From NCBI GenBank assembly GCA_029265405.1, contig JAJUJI010000010.1, positions 47,301 to 111,300 on the forward strand: a stretch of DNA of 64,000 nt, in the 5' to 3' direction. This DNA is from Clostridiales bacterium (GTDB taxonomy: Bacteria > Bacillota > Clostridia > Oscillospirales > Oscillospiraceae). Each line of letters begins with the position of its first letter. Position 1 is the stretch's first letter. The notes beneath the pieces were generated by a model. That model worked only from the letters and a program-made list of their open reading frames with translations, was not told the origin of the DNA and ran no database searches. This document shows, piece after piece, positions 11,396 to 20,327 of this stretch. Made by a program: the position numbers and the translations under genes.

Positions 11396-11959
11396 TTAAC
11401 TCCCCAGCTTTAAAGCTTTTATTTTTCTTTGGATCTCTTTCAAATCGTCGAAGGCCTCCGGCCTGCGCCGGGGGTCGCGCAGCAGCGCGGCCGGATGGTA
11501 TATGGCGGTAAGCTCCCGCCCGTCGCGTGAAAACCACAGGCCGTGCTCCTTTGTTATCTTAAAGTCGGGCTTGATGAGCCTCATTGCGGCTATTCTGCCC
11601 AGGCAGACGATGATTTTGGGGTCTATCAGCCCGATCTGCCTTTCAAGCCAGCCCCAGCAGGCGTCCTGCTCGGATTCCAGAGGATCCCGGTTACCGGGCG
11701 GGCGGCATTTTACGGTGTTGGCTATGTATATCTTGGTCCTGTCCAGATCGATTATGGCCAGCATGTCGTCCAGCAGCTTTCCCGCTCTTCCCACAAAGGG
11801 CTCGCCCTTCAGGTCCTCCTGTTCCCCGGGCCCTTCGCCGATGAACATGACCTCGCTTTCCTCGTTTCCGACGCCGAAAACAAGGTTTGTCCTCTCGGCT
11901 CCCAGGGGACAGGCCATGCAGCCGAGACAGGCTTTTCTCAGTTCGTCGAGTTTTGACAT
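11396..11959 (-). CDS. Uracil-DNA glycosylase, family 4 (4Fe-4S)
   Basis: Removes uracil from DNA. 187 residues, the usual family-4 length. The N-terminal cysteines in CLGCMACPLG, with later cysteines near VKCRPPGNR and ACWGWLERQI, fit the four-Cys iron-sulfur cluster. The active-site motif reads GEGPGEQED and the second motif is YHPAALLRDP. ATG 11959 is preceded by AAAGGG. The last Phe/Tyr-type pocket residues look intact, so I expect an active enzyme. It is the first gene of a two-gene minus-strand unit. Confidence 0.93.
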   Translation of the reverse strand: MSKLDELRKACLGCMACPLGAERTNLVFGVGNEESEVMFIGEGPGEQEDLKGEPFVGRAGKLLDDMLAIIDLDRTKIYIANTVKCRPPGNRDPLESEQDACWGWLERQIGLIDPKIIVCLGRIAAMRLIKPDFKITKEHGLWFSRDGRELTAIYHPAALLRDPRRRPEAFDDLKEIQRKIKALKLGS

Positions 11960-12093
11960 ATACGCGCCCTTTCGCTCTGATTATTTGTGAAATAGTATAG
12001 CACGTTTGTTTTAAACGCGCAATTCACCGCTGCGGCATTATACAAAGCGCATAATAGAGGACGTTCAAATTATATTTTTTTTATGTATTACTC

Positions 12094-12122
12094 TTGTCAA
12101 GCCCTTTGCCTTATGCTATAAT
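12094..12122 (+). promoter_or_regulatory. Promoter for the small membrane protein gene
   Basis: TTGTCA (12094-12099) and TATAAT (12117-12122) with a 17-bp spacer, in an AT-rich intergenic region about 32 bp before the start codon. Confidence 0.65.
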
Positions 12123-12153
12123 CCGGTTATAAAAATTAAGGGGTGTGTCTCTT

Positions 12154-12693
12154 ATGAAATTTATCGAAAGCAAACCCAAGTCGTTTTTTTATACGATATT
12201 GCTTCTTGTTTTTGCAATGTTTGAGATGGGCGTTCTTTCGTCCTACAGATATGTGGAAATCGGCGGAGCAGCCGATAAGTACGGAAACGGGCTTACGGTA
12301 GATGCCGTCAAAACGCTGACGCAGCTTGGCGCGAACGTGGGCTGGAATTTTATAACCGTTTCCTGCCTCATAGTGCTGGCGCTGCTCGGCTACTCGATGC
12401 TGCTGGGCTACAATAAGAATCCCGGCGGTCTGCTGGCGATAGTCATAACGAACCTGGTTCCCTCGCTTATAGGTGCGGCGACAAGCTTCGACTTTTTCAT
12501 AGGCTACGGCACCGCCCATCTGCTGCCGGCCATGACCATATTCGGCCTGCAAAACGCGGCCACAAAATCGGCCCAGATAGCGCACGCGCTTATTTTCTGC
12601 GGCGTGATTTGCGCGCTTTGCGTAGTCTTTTGGGTGATAGGCAGGCTCATAAGAAAGTCCTACGCAGCAAAATACGAGGTGGAGTTCAACTGA
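12154..12693 (+). CDS. Small membrane protein of unknown function
   Basis: I do not recognise this family. 179 residues from ATG 12154, chosen because AAGGGG sits 10 bp upstream; an upstream GTG at 12145 would overlap that site. Four hydrophobic segments are clear: after the lysine-rich N-terminus (FFYTILLLVFAMFEMGVL), around FITVSCLIVLALLGYSMLL, around LLAIVITNLVPSLIGA, and near the C-terminus (ALIFCGVICALCVVFWVIG). It has its own promoter and terminator, so it is monocistronic. No catalytic or transport motif is visible. Confidence 0.75.
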   Translation: MKFIESKPKSFFYTILLLVFAMFEMGVLSSYRYVEIGGAADKYGNGLTVDAVKTLTQLGANVGWNFITVSCLIVLALLGYSMLLGYNKNPGGLLAIVITNLVPSLIGAATSFDFFIGYGTAHLLPAMTIFGLQNAATKSAQIAHALIFCGVICALCVVFWVIGRLIRKSYAAKYEVEFN

Positions 12694-12720
12694 TATACAG
12701 CTGAGCGGAGACGGAAATCA

Positions 12721-12753
12721 ACCCGTCCGGCATCGCCGGGCGGGTTTTGATTT
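12721..12753 (+). terminator. Terminator after the small membrane protein
   Basis: ACCCGTCCGG pairs with CCGGGCGGGT (one mismatch) and is followed by TTTGATTT. It lies between convergent genes. Confidence 0.75.
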
Positions 12754-12824
12754 AACCGATTATTCGCGCCGCAGCCATTGGCTGCGGCGTTTTGCGCCTT
12801 TAATGCGGGGCCTGCTTGCGGCTT

Positions 12825-14312
12825 TTACAGCCTTATGCCCTTCCATTTGCCCTGGTTGTAGCGCCACATTATTAGCAGCGAGCGAAGCACCTGGTCGACC
12901 GCGACGGCTATCCAGGCCCCCATAAGCCCCAGTCCGAGGACGGTTACAAGCAGCCAGGCCAGGGAGGTGCGGATTATGACTATGGTAAGCAGCATGGTGA
13001 AGGCGGTGAATCTTGTATCGCCCGCGCCCCTGAGCGAGCCGCCCAATATGAACTGGTTGCTCTGGAAGGGCTGGAGGAAGGCGACAATGAACATCAAATA
13101 CCCGCCGAGCCTTAAAATCTCCGGATCCCTGTTGTACAGACCAACCAGGGTATGCCTGAAAACAAGGAACAAGAGCGCTATCGCTACGGATACCCACAAG
13201 CCTATGGAGCGGCAGCGGCGGCTGTAATGCTCGGCCATGTCGGGGCGCCGCTTCCCCAGGCCTTGGCCGACAAGGGAGGTGGAGGCTACGGCAAAGCCCT
13301 GGCCTATCATAAAGGACATGGACTGTATGTTCATCGCTATGTTGTGGGTGGCGAATTCAATCTCTCCCAGCGAAGCGACCGTACGGCTGAATATGATCAT
13401 GCCGACCCTCATGATAAGCTGCTCTATCATGGAGGGCACGCCCACCTTGTAGAGGCCGGAGAGTATGTCCCTGTCGAAGCTGAAAAGGTTTTTAAGGCTT
13501 ATTTTCAGCGTCGCGTAATACTTGCCGCTCAGTATGCACCCGAAGGCGATTACGGTCGCCACCGTCTGGCCTATGCCGGTTGCTATGGACGCTCCGGCTA
13601 CGCCCAGCTTCGGGCAGCCGAGATTGCCGTATATCATTACCCAATTGAAAAAAATGTTCACTACGTTGGCTATGGTGTTGTAGTACATGCTGGGCTTGGC
13701 CTGGCCCGTACCTTTGAGTATGGCGGATATGCTCATCGACCACGACAGGCTCATGAAAAATAAAAATTGTATGCGCAGATAGCGGGTGCCTTCGGCTATA
13801 ACGTTCTCGCTCAGGCCGCCGTTGGACATGAAGCGTATCATCCACTCCGAGCCCCAATAGCCGATTATGGTGCTCAGCAAGCCCACAAAGGTGATAAGTA
13901 CAAGGGATTGCCTGAGTATGGCGTCCGCCCGCGCCCTGTCCTGCATGCCTCTGGCTCGTGATACGAGGGCCGTCGCGCCCGTATTAAGTGCCATGATAAG
14001 GTTCATGAAAACAAATTTGGGCTGGGTAGCCAGGCTTACGGCCGATATGGCCCCCGCTCCTAGCCCTCCCACCATCATGGTATCCACCATTGATACCAGC
14101 GAGGTCAGGAAAAGCTCGCAGAGAGAGGGCCAGGCTATGCGCATGATATCGGCGTACAATTCCTTTGAGGTTATGGTTTCCGGGAGCTGCTTTCTCTCTT
14201 TCTTGCTTTTTGCCAGCTCCGTGTTCATCGAGTCCTCGGTGCCCCAATCCAGCCTGTCCAGGGTTATGGGCACAGCCGCCTTGCTTAAAGTCTTTTGGTT
14301 GTCTTCCGTCAT
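12825..14312 (-). CDS. MATE family efflux transporter
   Basis: Cation-coupled multidrug/organic cation exporter of the inner membrane. 495 residues with about 12 hydrophobic segments arranged as two homologous halves (for example RIAWPSLCELFLTSLVSMVDTMMVGGLGAGAIS in the first, YKVGVPSMIEQLIMRVGMIIF in the second). A hydrophilic, charged N-terminal tail of about 50 residues precedes the first membrane segment and is longer than usual. ATG 14312 follows AAGGGGAAAAG. No regulator lies next to it, so the substrate cannot be guessed. Confidence 0.93.
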   Translation of the reverse strand: MTEDNQKTLSKAAVPITLDRLDWGTEDSMNTELAKSKKERKQLPETITSKELYADIMRIAWPSLCELFLTSLVSMVDTMMVGGLGAGAISAVSLATQPKFVFMNLIMALNTGATALVSRARGMQDRARADAILRQSLVLITFVGLLSTIIGYWGSEWMIRFMSNGGLSENVIAEGTRYLRIQFLFFMSLSWSMSISAILKGTGQAKPSMYYNTIANVVNIFFNWVMIYGNLGCPKLGVAGASIATGIGQTVATVIAFGCILSGKYYATLKISLKNLFSFDRDILSGLYKVGVPSMIEQLIMRVGMIIFSRTVASLGEIEFATHNIAMNIQSMSFMIGQGFAVASTSLVGQGLGKRRPDMAEHYSRRCRSIGLWVSVAIALLFLVFRHTLVGLYNRDPEILRLGGYLMFIVAFLQPFQSNQFILGGSLRGAGDTRFTAFTMLLTIVIIRTSLAWLLVTVLGLGLMGAWIAVAVDQVLRSLLIMWRYNQGKWKGIRL

Positions 14313-14405
14313 CTTTTCCCCTTCGTTTTTTTAATCTAATGCCAATATCATAGCATGCAACAAAATAGTTTTCAATGGATGCGGCCGTTTATATAAAAAT
14401 GTAAT

Positions 14406-14445
14406 AATCATACGCAAGCATATTAACAGCCTGCGTATGATTTTT
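14406..14445 (-). terminator. Hairpin downstream of glnS
   Basis: Arms AATCATACGCA and TGCGTATGATT form an 11-bp stem directly after the glnS stop on the minus strand; the T-rich tail on that strand is imperfect. Confidence 0.6.
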
Positions 14446-14470
14446 ATGCGCGCCTGCCTTAGATCTATTG

Positions 14471-16138
14471 TTATTTATTATAGCTGTCCTTCAGCGCGAC
14501 GCTGCGGTTGAAGACCAGACTGCCGGGCGCGGAATCGACGCTGTCCACGCAGAAGTAGCCCAGACGCAGGAATTGGAAGCTGGCGGGGGCCTTGGCGTCC
14601 TTTAGGCCGGCCTCCAGCTTGCAGCCCTTGAGTACGGTTAGGGAATTGGGATTTAAAACCGAAAGGAAGCCGCCCTCGGCCCCGTCGGGATTAGGGTCGC
14701 TGAAAAGATTGTCATAGAGCCTGACTTCGGCATCCACGGCCGTTTGGGCGTCCACCCAATGTATGGTTCCGCGCACCTTGCGCCCGTCGGCGGCGTTGCC
14801 GCCGTAGGACAGGGGATCGTATTCGCAGAGGACCTCCGTGACTCTGCCCTCGCCATCCTTTACGCAGCCGGTGCATTTGACTATATAGGCCGATTTGAGG
14901 CGGACCTCGTTTCCGGGAAAGAGGCGGTTGTATTTTTTGGGGGGGACCTCCTCGAAATCCTCGGCCTCTATCCACAGCCGCCTTGAAAAGCTGACCTCGC
15001 GGAAGCCGGCGCCCTCGTTTTCGGGATTGTTTTCCACCTTGAAAAATTCGGTCTTGCCCTCGGGATAATTGGTGACGGTCAGCCTTATGGGCCTCAGTAC
15101 GGCCATGGCGCGGTTGGCGTTGAGGTTAAGGTCCTCGCGCAGACAATGCTCCAGGAAAGCGTAGTCAACTATGCTGTTGACCTTAGATACGCCGTTGCGC
15201 TCATTAAAGCTCAATATGGAGGCCGGGGTATAGCCTCTCCTGCGAAGGCCGCAGAGCGTGGGCATCCTCGGGTCGTCCCAGCCGGAGACATAACCCTCCT
15301 CCACAAGCTGGCGGAGCTTGCGCTTGCTCATGACGGTATAGGTAATATTCAGCCGGGAAAACTCGATCTGGCGCGGCCTGGACGGCGGATCTATGTTTTC
15401 GATGACCCAGTCGTAAAGGGGCCGGTGATCCTCGTATTCAAGGGAGCAGAGGGAATGGGTTATCCCTTCTATCGCGTCCTGTATGGGATGGGCAAAGTCG
15501 TACATCGGGAAAATGCACCATTTTTTTCCGGTGCGGTGATGATCCACATAGCGTATCCTGTACAGCGCCGGGTCGCGCAGATTGAAGTTGCCGCTGGCCA
15601 GGTCTATCTTTGCCCTGAGCGTCATGGAGCCCTCTGGGAATTCGCCGTTCTTCATTCTTTCAAACAGCTCGAGGCTTTCCTCTATAGGCCTGTCGCGGTA
15701 TGGGCTGGTGGCCGGAGTCGTAAGGTCGCCCCGGCGTTCCTTCAGCTCCTCGGGGCTGAGCTGGCATACGTAGGCCAGGCCCTTCTTTATGAGCTTCACC
15801 GCGTAATTGTAGGTTTCCTCAAAATAGTCGGAGCCGTAATGGAAGCGGTCGCCCCAGTCGAAGCCGAGCCAGCGTATGTCCTCCTTTATCGCGTCCACAT
15901 ACTCGGCGTCCTCCCTGACGGGGTTCGTGTCGTCCATCCTGAGGTTGCACAGGCCGCCGTATTTTTTTGCCGTGCCGAAATCTATTATCAGGGCCTTGGC
16001 GTGCCCTATATGCAGGTAGCCGTTCGGTTCGGGAGGGAAGCGGGTGTGAACGGTCATGCCGTGAAAGCGCCCTCCCTCGGCAAGATCCTCGTCTATTAAA
16101 GCTTCAATAAAATTTTTGCCAGCGGAATTTGCATCCAT
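14471..16138 (-). CDS. glnS: Glutaminyl-tRNA synthetase
   Basis: Charges tRNA-Gln directly, so this organism need not rely only on the GatCAB amidation route. 555 residues from ATG 16138, chosen for AGGAG 10 bp upstream; reading further upstream only adds unconserved residues. The class I HIGH box is in FPPEPNGYLHIGHAKAL (about 29-45), the KMSKS-type loop is VMSKRKL, and the GlnRS-specific C-terminal beta-barrels follow. It is divergent from valS, and each has its own promoter and structured leader. Confidence 0.97.
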   Translation of the reverse strand: MDANSAGKNFIEALIDEDLAEGGRFHGMTVHTRFPPEPNGYLHIGHAKALIIDFGTAKKYGGLCNLRMDDTNPVREDAEYVDAIKEDIRWLGFDWGDRFHYGSDYFEETYNYAVKLIKKGLAYVCQLSPEELKERRGDLTTPATSPYRDRPIEESLELFERMKNGEFPEGSMTLRAKIDLASGNFNLRDPALYRIRYVDHHRTGKKWCIFPMYDFAHPIQDAIEGITHSLCSLEYEDHRPLYDWVIENIDPPSRPRQIEFSRLNITYTVMSKRKLRQLVEEGYVSGWDDPRMPTLCGLRRRGYTPASILSFNERNGVSKVNSIVDYAFLEHCLREDLNLNANRAMAVLRPIRLTVTNYPEGKTEFFKVENNPENEGAGFREVSFSRRLWIEAEDFEEVPPKKYNRLFPGNEVRLKSAYIVKCTGCVKDGEGRVTEVLCEYDPLSYGGNAADGRKVRGTIHWVDAQTAVDAEVRLYDNLFSDPNPDGAEGGFLSVLNPNSLTVLKGCKLEAGLKDAKAPASFQFLRLGYFCVDSVDSAPGSLVFNRSVALKDSYNK

Positions 16139-16175
16139 AATATCAGCACTCCTGTAACGCCGTGATGAATAGCCG

Positions 16176-16208
16176 TAAAAAAGCGGCATGGCCCAGCCAT
16201 ACCGCCGC
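16176..16208 (-). terminator. Attenuator-like hairpin in the glnS leader
   Basis: On the minus strand, GCGGCGGTATGGC folds on GCCATGCCGC and is followed by seven T, about 40 nt before the glnS start codon. It lies inside the transcript expected from the promoter at 16339-16368, so it should attenuate glnS rather than end another gene. Confidence 0.6.
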
Positions 16209-16338
16209 GTTTGTACTAGAACGGATTCAAGGGGCATAAAACGCGCGGCAAGCCAAAGCGCCCGGAAAGACCGGCCGCCGGAGCTGCTGTCGAAAAATCA
16301 TAGCGCGCATGCCTTTGCCTCCCTTGATTTATTTATAT

Positions 16339-16368
16339 ATGATATCATGAAAAGACCGTGTTTGTCAA
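16339..16368 (-). promoter_or_regulatory. Promoter for glnS
   Basis: On the minus strand TTGACA (16368-16363) and TATCAT (16344-16339) are separated by 18 bp. The resulting leader is about 190 nt long and carries the hairpin at 16176-16208. It does not show the canonical T-box sequence. Confidence 0.65.
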
Positions 16369-16408
16369 TCGGCAGCAGGCGAAACGGCCCGATGCGTGTA
16401 GAAAATTA

Positions 16409-16437
16409 TTGACAAAGCCTTATGGCGATAGTATACT
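16409..16437 (+). promoter_or_regulatory. Strong promoter for the valS T-box leader
   Basis: Consensus TTGACA (16409-16414), a 17-bp spacer and TATACT (16432-16437). Transcription should start near 16444, at the beginning of the T-box leader. Confidence 0.85.
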
Positions 16438-16443
16438 CTATTT

Positions 16444-16746
16444 TCAATAAGGCAAAGGCGACGAAGGGGAGCAGTAGACGCCGCTCCGATGCGCAGAGAG
16501 GGAACGGACATGGGCGGGCCGCGGCATTGCGCGGCAGCGCTTGGTCAGGGTGCGAGTTCCCGTGAGGAGGCGTCGAAGTCGCCCCGGAGCCTCGGCCCGA
16601 AAGCGGCTTGCGGCCGCCTGTAGGCGCCGACGGGCAGCTCCCGTTACAGGGCGGAGCCGTCGAAAAGGCGGCGGAGTGATAAAATCGGGTGGTACCGCGG
16701 AATTTTTCGCCCCGGACATGGCAGGCTATGTCCGGGGCTTGCTTGT
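16444..16746 (+). ncRNA. T-box leader (tRNA-Val-sensing) of valS
   Basis: The leader has the T-box consensus GGGTGGTACCGCGG (16687-16700), which pairs with the uncharged tRNA acceptor end, followed by the terminator CCCCGGACAT...ATGTCCGGGG with a T-rich tail (16711-16746). Upstream, GGGGAGCAGTAGACG resembles the stem I entry motif and complementary segments (GGGAAC, GTTCCC) can close stem I. I could not place the GUN specifier codon with confidence. Uncharged tRNA-Val is expected to allow read-through into valS. Confidence 0.9.
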
Positions 16747-16763
16747 TTGAAAGGAGACTGTTA

Positions 16764-19403
16764 ATGAAGGAATTGCCGAAAACCTACGACCCGAAGGCCG
16801 TGGAGGACAGGATATACGGCCTTTGGCTTGAGGGAAAGTATTTCAGGGGCGTCAGGGATCCCCAAAAAGAACCGTTTACGATCGTCATACCGCCTCCTAA
16901 CGTGACGAGCCAGCTTCACATAGGCCACGCCTGCGACAACACTCTCCAGGATATACTCATACGCTTCAAGAGGATGCAGGGCTATGCGGCCCTCTGGGTG
17001 CCCGGTACGGATCACGCGGGCATCGCCACGCAGGTAAAGGTGGAGGCCCAGCTCCGCAAGGAAGGCCTGACCCGCTACGACCTGGGCCGGGAGCGGTTTG
17101 TCGAAAGGGTATGGGAATGGAAAAACAATTACGGAAGCCAGATAATAAACCAGCTTAAAAAGCTTGGAAGCTCCTGCGACTGGGAGCGCGAGCGCTTCAC
17201 CATGGACGAGGGCTGCTCCCGCGCCGTTAGGGAGGTTTTTGTCAACCTATATAAAAAAGGCCTTATATACAAAGGAAGCCGCATTGTCAACTGGTGCCCG
17301 GACTGCGTGACGGCTCTCAGCAACGAGGAAGTCAATTACGAGGAGCAGGCGAGCCATTTATGGCATATACGCTATCCCGTCAAGGGACTGCCCGGCAGCT
17401 TTGTCGTCGTCGCCACGACGAGGCCCGAAACGATGCTTGGCGATACGGCCGTCGCGGTCAATCCGGAGGACGAGCGGTACGCAGCCCTGGTCGGCAAAAC
17501 GGTGATTTTGCCGCTTATGGACCGGGAGATACCCATTATAGCCGACGAGTATGTCGAAAAGGAGTTCGGCACCGGCTGCGTTAAAATTACCCCCGCCCAC
17601 GACCCCAACGACTTCGAGGTGGGCCGGCGGCACAACCTGCCGTCGCTCCGGATCATGGACGACAAGGGCTATATAAACGAGCTTGGCGGAAAATACCGCG
17701 GCCTCCGCCGCGACGAGGCGAGAAAGGCCGTTGTCGCGGATTTGGAAAAGGAGGGTCTCCTCGTCAAGGTCGAGGACTATGCCCACAACGCCGGAGTCTG
17801 CTACCGCTGCGGCAGCAACGTCGAGCCTATTGTTTCTCCGCAGTGGTTTGTTAAGATGAAGCCGCTTGCCGAGCCGGCCATAGCCGCCGTCAAGGAGGGC
17901 AGGATAAGGTTTGTGCCGGAGCGCTTTGCCAAGATATACCTCAATTGGATGGAAAACGTGCATGACTGGTGCATATCGCGCCAGCTCTGGTGGGGGCACC
18001 AGATTCCGGCCTGGTATTGTGAGGATTGCGGGCATGTCAACGTCGCTAAGGAGGATCCGGAAAGATGCGAAAGGTGCGGCGGCCGCCGCCTGCGCCGGGA
18101 CGAGGACGTTCTCGACACCTGGTTTTCCTCTGCCCTATGGCCCTTCTCTACTTTGGGCTGGCCGGACGATACGGAAGATATAAAATTCTTCTATCCCACC
18201 TCAGTACTTGTTACGGCATACGACATCATATTCTTCTGGGTGGCGCGCATGATATTTTCAGGCCTGGAGCATACCGGAAGGGAGCCGTTCAATACGGTCT
18301 TCATACACGGGCTTGTGCGTGATTCCGAGGGCAGAAAGATGTCCAAGTCCCTGGGCAACGGCGTGGATCCGCTTGAAATGATTGAGCAGTACGGGGCGGA
18401 CGCCCTGCGCATGAACATGGTTTCCGGAGTAAGCCCCGGCAACGACATGAGGTTTTTCAGCGCCAAATGCGAGGCTTACCGGAATTTCGCCAACAAGCTG
18501 TGGAACGCTTCCCGCTTTGTGATGATGAACCTGACCATAGACAAAAACGAGCTGCCCGACCCGGGCGGCTTGAAGCTTGAGGACAAGTGGATACTCTCTA
18601 AGCTCAACAGGCTTATCGCCGAGGTCACGGAGAACATAGAGCGCTACGAGCTTGGCATAGCGGCGGGCAAAATTTACGATTTTATCTGGGACAGCTACTG
18701 CGACTGGTACATTGAACTGACTAAGACGCGCCTGAACGGCGACGACGAGGACTCGAGGCTCGGCGCCCAGAGGGTGCTCTGCTGGGTGCTGACGGAAACG
18801 CTCAAGCTGCTGCATCCGTTTATGCCCTTTATTACCGAGGAGATATGGCAGGCGCTCCCGCATGACGGAGAGGCTCTCATTGTCGCCGCCTGGCCGAAGA
18901 GCTCCGAGGCGTTAAACTTTTCCGCCGAGGAAGCCGAGATGGAGAGCATAATGGCCGCTATAAAGGCTGTTCGCACCCTTCGCTCGGAACGCGGCGTGCC
19001 GCCCTCAAGGCGCCCGCGCCTTATTGTCGTGACTGAAAAGACGGAAACCTTTGCAGGCGGCATACCCTTCCTTAAAAAGCTTGCCTTTGCCGGAGAGGTT
19101 GAGCTTGCGCGCGCGGTGCCGGAAAACGCGGGCGAGATGGCAGCGGCAGTGACGGAGGACGCCAGGCTCTTCATGCCCATGGCCGAGCTGGTGGACGTGG
19201 AGAAGGAGCTTGAGCGCATATCCCGCGAGCTGAAAAAGGCCGAGGAAAACTACGCCAAGCTTGCGGCGAAGCTCCAAAGCGAGGGCTTCCTTTCCAAGGC
19301 TCCCGAAAGCGTCGTTGCGGCGGAACGGGAAAAGGCCGCAAAGCTGAGCGCGCTGATGGAAAACCTGAGGGAGAGCGAAAGAAATCTCAAGGCACTGAAA
19401 TAA
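16764..19403 (+). CDS. valS: Valyl-tRNA synthetase
   Basis: Charges tRNA-Val and edits misacylated threonine. 879 residues from ATG 16764, chosen for AAGGAG 8 bp upstream; an in-frame start at 16689 would lie inside the T-box terminator. HIGH box [14 protein letters not shown] (about 43-56), CP1 editing domain ([15 protein letters not shown]), a pair of CxxC motifs (CEDCGH, CERCGG), KMSKS loop [11 protein letters not shown], anticodon-binding helices, and the ValRS-specific C-terminal coiled coil (last ~65 residues, Lys/Glu-rich). Confidence 0.98.
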   Translation: MKELPKTYDPKAVEDRIYGLWLEGKYFRGVRDPQKEPFTIVIPPPNVTSQLHIGHACDNTLQDILIRFKRMQGYAALWVPGTDHAGIATQVKVEAQLRKEGLTRYDLGRERFVERVWEWKNNYGSQIINQLKKLGSSCDWERERFTMDEGCSRAVREVFVNLYKKGLIYKGSRIVNWCPDCVTALSNEEVNYEEQASHLWHIRYPVKGLPGSFVVVATTRPETMLGDTAVAVNPEDERYAALVGKTVILPLMDREIPIIADEYVEKEFGTGCVKITPAHDPNDFEVGRRHNLPSLRIMDDKGYINELGGKYRGLRRDEARKAVVADLEKEGLLVKVEDYAHNAGVCYRCGSNVEPIVSPQWFVKMKPLAEPAIAAVKEGRIRFVPERFAKIYLNWMENVHDWCISRQLWWGHQIPAWYCEDCGHVNVAKEDPERCERCGGRRLRRDEDVLDTWFSSALWPFSTLGWPDDTEDIKFFYPTSVLVTAYDIIFFWVARMIFSGLEHTGREPFNTVFIHGLVRDSEGRKMSKSLGNGVDPLEMIEQYGADALRMNMVSGVSPGNDMRFFSAKCEAYRNFANKLWNASRFVMMNLTIDKNELPDPGGLKLEDKWILSKLNRLIAEVTENIERYELGIAAGKIYDFIWDSYCDWYIELTKTRLNGDDEDSRLGAQRVLCWVLTETLKLLHPFMPFITEEIWQALPHDGEALIVAAWPKSSEALNFSAEEAEMESIMAAIKAVRTLRSERGVPPSRRPRLIVVTEKTETFAGGIPFLKKLAFAGEVELARAVPENAGEMAAAVTEDARLFMPMAELVDVEKELERISRELKKAEENYAKLAAKLQSEGFLSKAPESVVAAEREKAAKLSALMENLRESERNLKALK

Positions 19404-19468
19404 AATTTTCATATTTGAGTGTCGGAGCGTTATTGCGACAAATTAAGTAAACAAGCTTGTCTATAATT

Positions 19469-19539
19469 GACCGTGCGGAATTATGTAAATCCGATAATCG
19501 GATTTGCGCTAAACGGATTCCGCACGGTCGTTATTTTTA
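19469..19539 (+). terminator. Nested hairpin between valS and spoIIAA
   Basis: A 13-bp outer stem (GACCGTGCGGAAT with ATTCCGCACGGTC) encloses an inner hairpin (AAATCCGA, loop TAA, TCGGATTT). The outer stem is followed by GTTATTTTTA. It probably terminates valS, but the nested architecture just upstream of the sporulation operon could also be regulatory. Confidence 0.7.
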
Positions 19540-19558
19540 TGTCAACGAGGTAATACGG

Positions 19559-19870
19559 ATGAAGATAACGGGATACTGCAAGCAGGGGGTGCTTACCCTT
19601 AATTTCAACGGCGAGCTCGACCATCATTCGGCGAGGGCGGCAATGAAGGCTCTGGGCGAAAGGATCGACGCCTTTATGCCGAGAGAGTGCGTGCTGAACT
19701 TCAAGGAGCTGACCTTCATGGACAGCTCCGGCATAGCCCTGATATTGAGGGCTGATAAGCGCATGAAGGAAATAGACGGGAGGCTGCTGGTAGTCAACGT
19801 GCCGGCCCAGCCCATGCGCGTGCTGGACGCTTCCGGAATAGACCGGCTCATCAACATATCTGGGAAATGA
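19559..19870 (+). CDS. spoIIAA: Anti-sigma F factor antagonist SpoIIAA
   Basis: STAS-domain protein that releases sigma F from SpoIIAB when dephosphorylated by SpoIIE in the forespore. 103 residues. The phosphorylation motif FMDSSGIAL contains the regulatory serine (S57, equivalent to B. subtilis S58). Start ATG 19559 lies behind CGAGGT; reading upstream would run through the nested hairpin. It is the first gene of spoIIAA-spoIIAB-sigF. Confidence 0.95.
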   Translation: MKITGYCKQGVLTLNFNGELDHHSARAAMKALGERIDAFMPRECVLNFKELTFMDSSGIALILRADKRMKEIDGRLLVVNVPAQPMRVLDASGIDRLINISGK

Positions 19871-19889
19871 AAGACGGGGAGTGTTACAT

Positions 19890-20327
19890 ATGGCAGTCGC
19901 AAACTATACAAAAATCGAATTTTTAGGCAAATCCGCCAACGAGTCCTTTGCGCGCAGCGCCGCGGCCTGCTTTGCCGCGCAGCTCGACCCCACCCTCGAG
20001 GAGCTGGGCGACCTGAAAACCGCGGTCAGCGAGGCTGTAACCAACTGCATAGTGCACGCCTATCCCAACGAGATAGGAAGGATACAGATGAAATGCAGAA
20101 TCATGGGGGACGACACCTTTGAGGTGTCTATAAAAGACTGGGGCTGCGGCATCGAGGATATAAAGAAGGCTATGGAGCCTCTATTCACCACCGGCGGGGA
20201 GGACCGCTCGGGAATGGGCTTTTCGATCATGGAATGCTTTATGGACACCGTAAAGGTCAAGTCCAAGGTGGGAAAGGGCACCACGGTGACGATGAAGAAA
20301 AAGATAGCCAGGAAAAAAAGCAGATGA
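19890..20327 (+). CDS. spoIIAB: Anti-sigma F factor / kinase SpoIIAB
   Basis: GHKL-type serine kinase that binds sigma F and phosphorylates SpoIIAA. 145 residues. N box EAVTNCIVHAYPNE (about 51-64), G1 box DWGCGIEDI, G2 box RSGMGFSIM. ATG 19890 is chosen because GGGGAG lies 8 bp upstream; a GTG at 19881 would overlap that site. The stop overlaps the sigF start (ATGA), consistent with coupled translation. Confidence 0.95.
   Translation: MAVANYTKIEFLGKSANESFARSAAACFAAQLDPTLEELGDLKTAVSEAVTNCIVHAYPNEIGRIQMKCRIMGDDTFEVSIKDWGCGIEDIKKAMEPLFTTGGEDRSGMGFSIMECFMDTVKVKSKVGKGTTVTMKKKIARKKSR

Noticed and set aside
15146..16099. 317-codon plus-strand frame inside glnS
   Set aside because: Lies entirely opposite glnS, without a start signal or recognisable domain.
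16541..16750. Short Arg-rich open frame inside the valS leader
   Set aside because: It overlaps the T-box sequence and terminator; the RNA structure explains the region better than a peptide.
19457..19558. N-terminal extension of SpoIIAA
   Set aside because: The extension would run through the nested hairpin and lacks a ribosome binding site; ATG 19559 has one and gives the normal family length.
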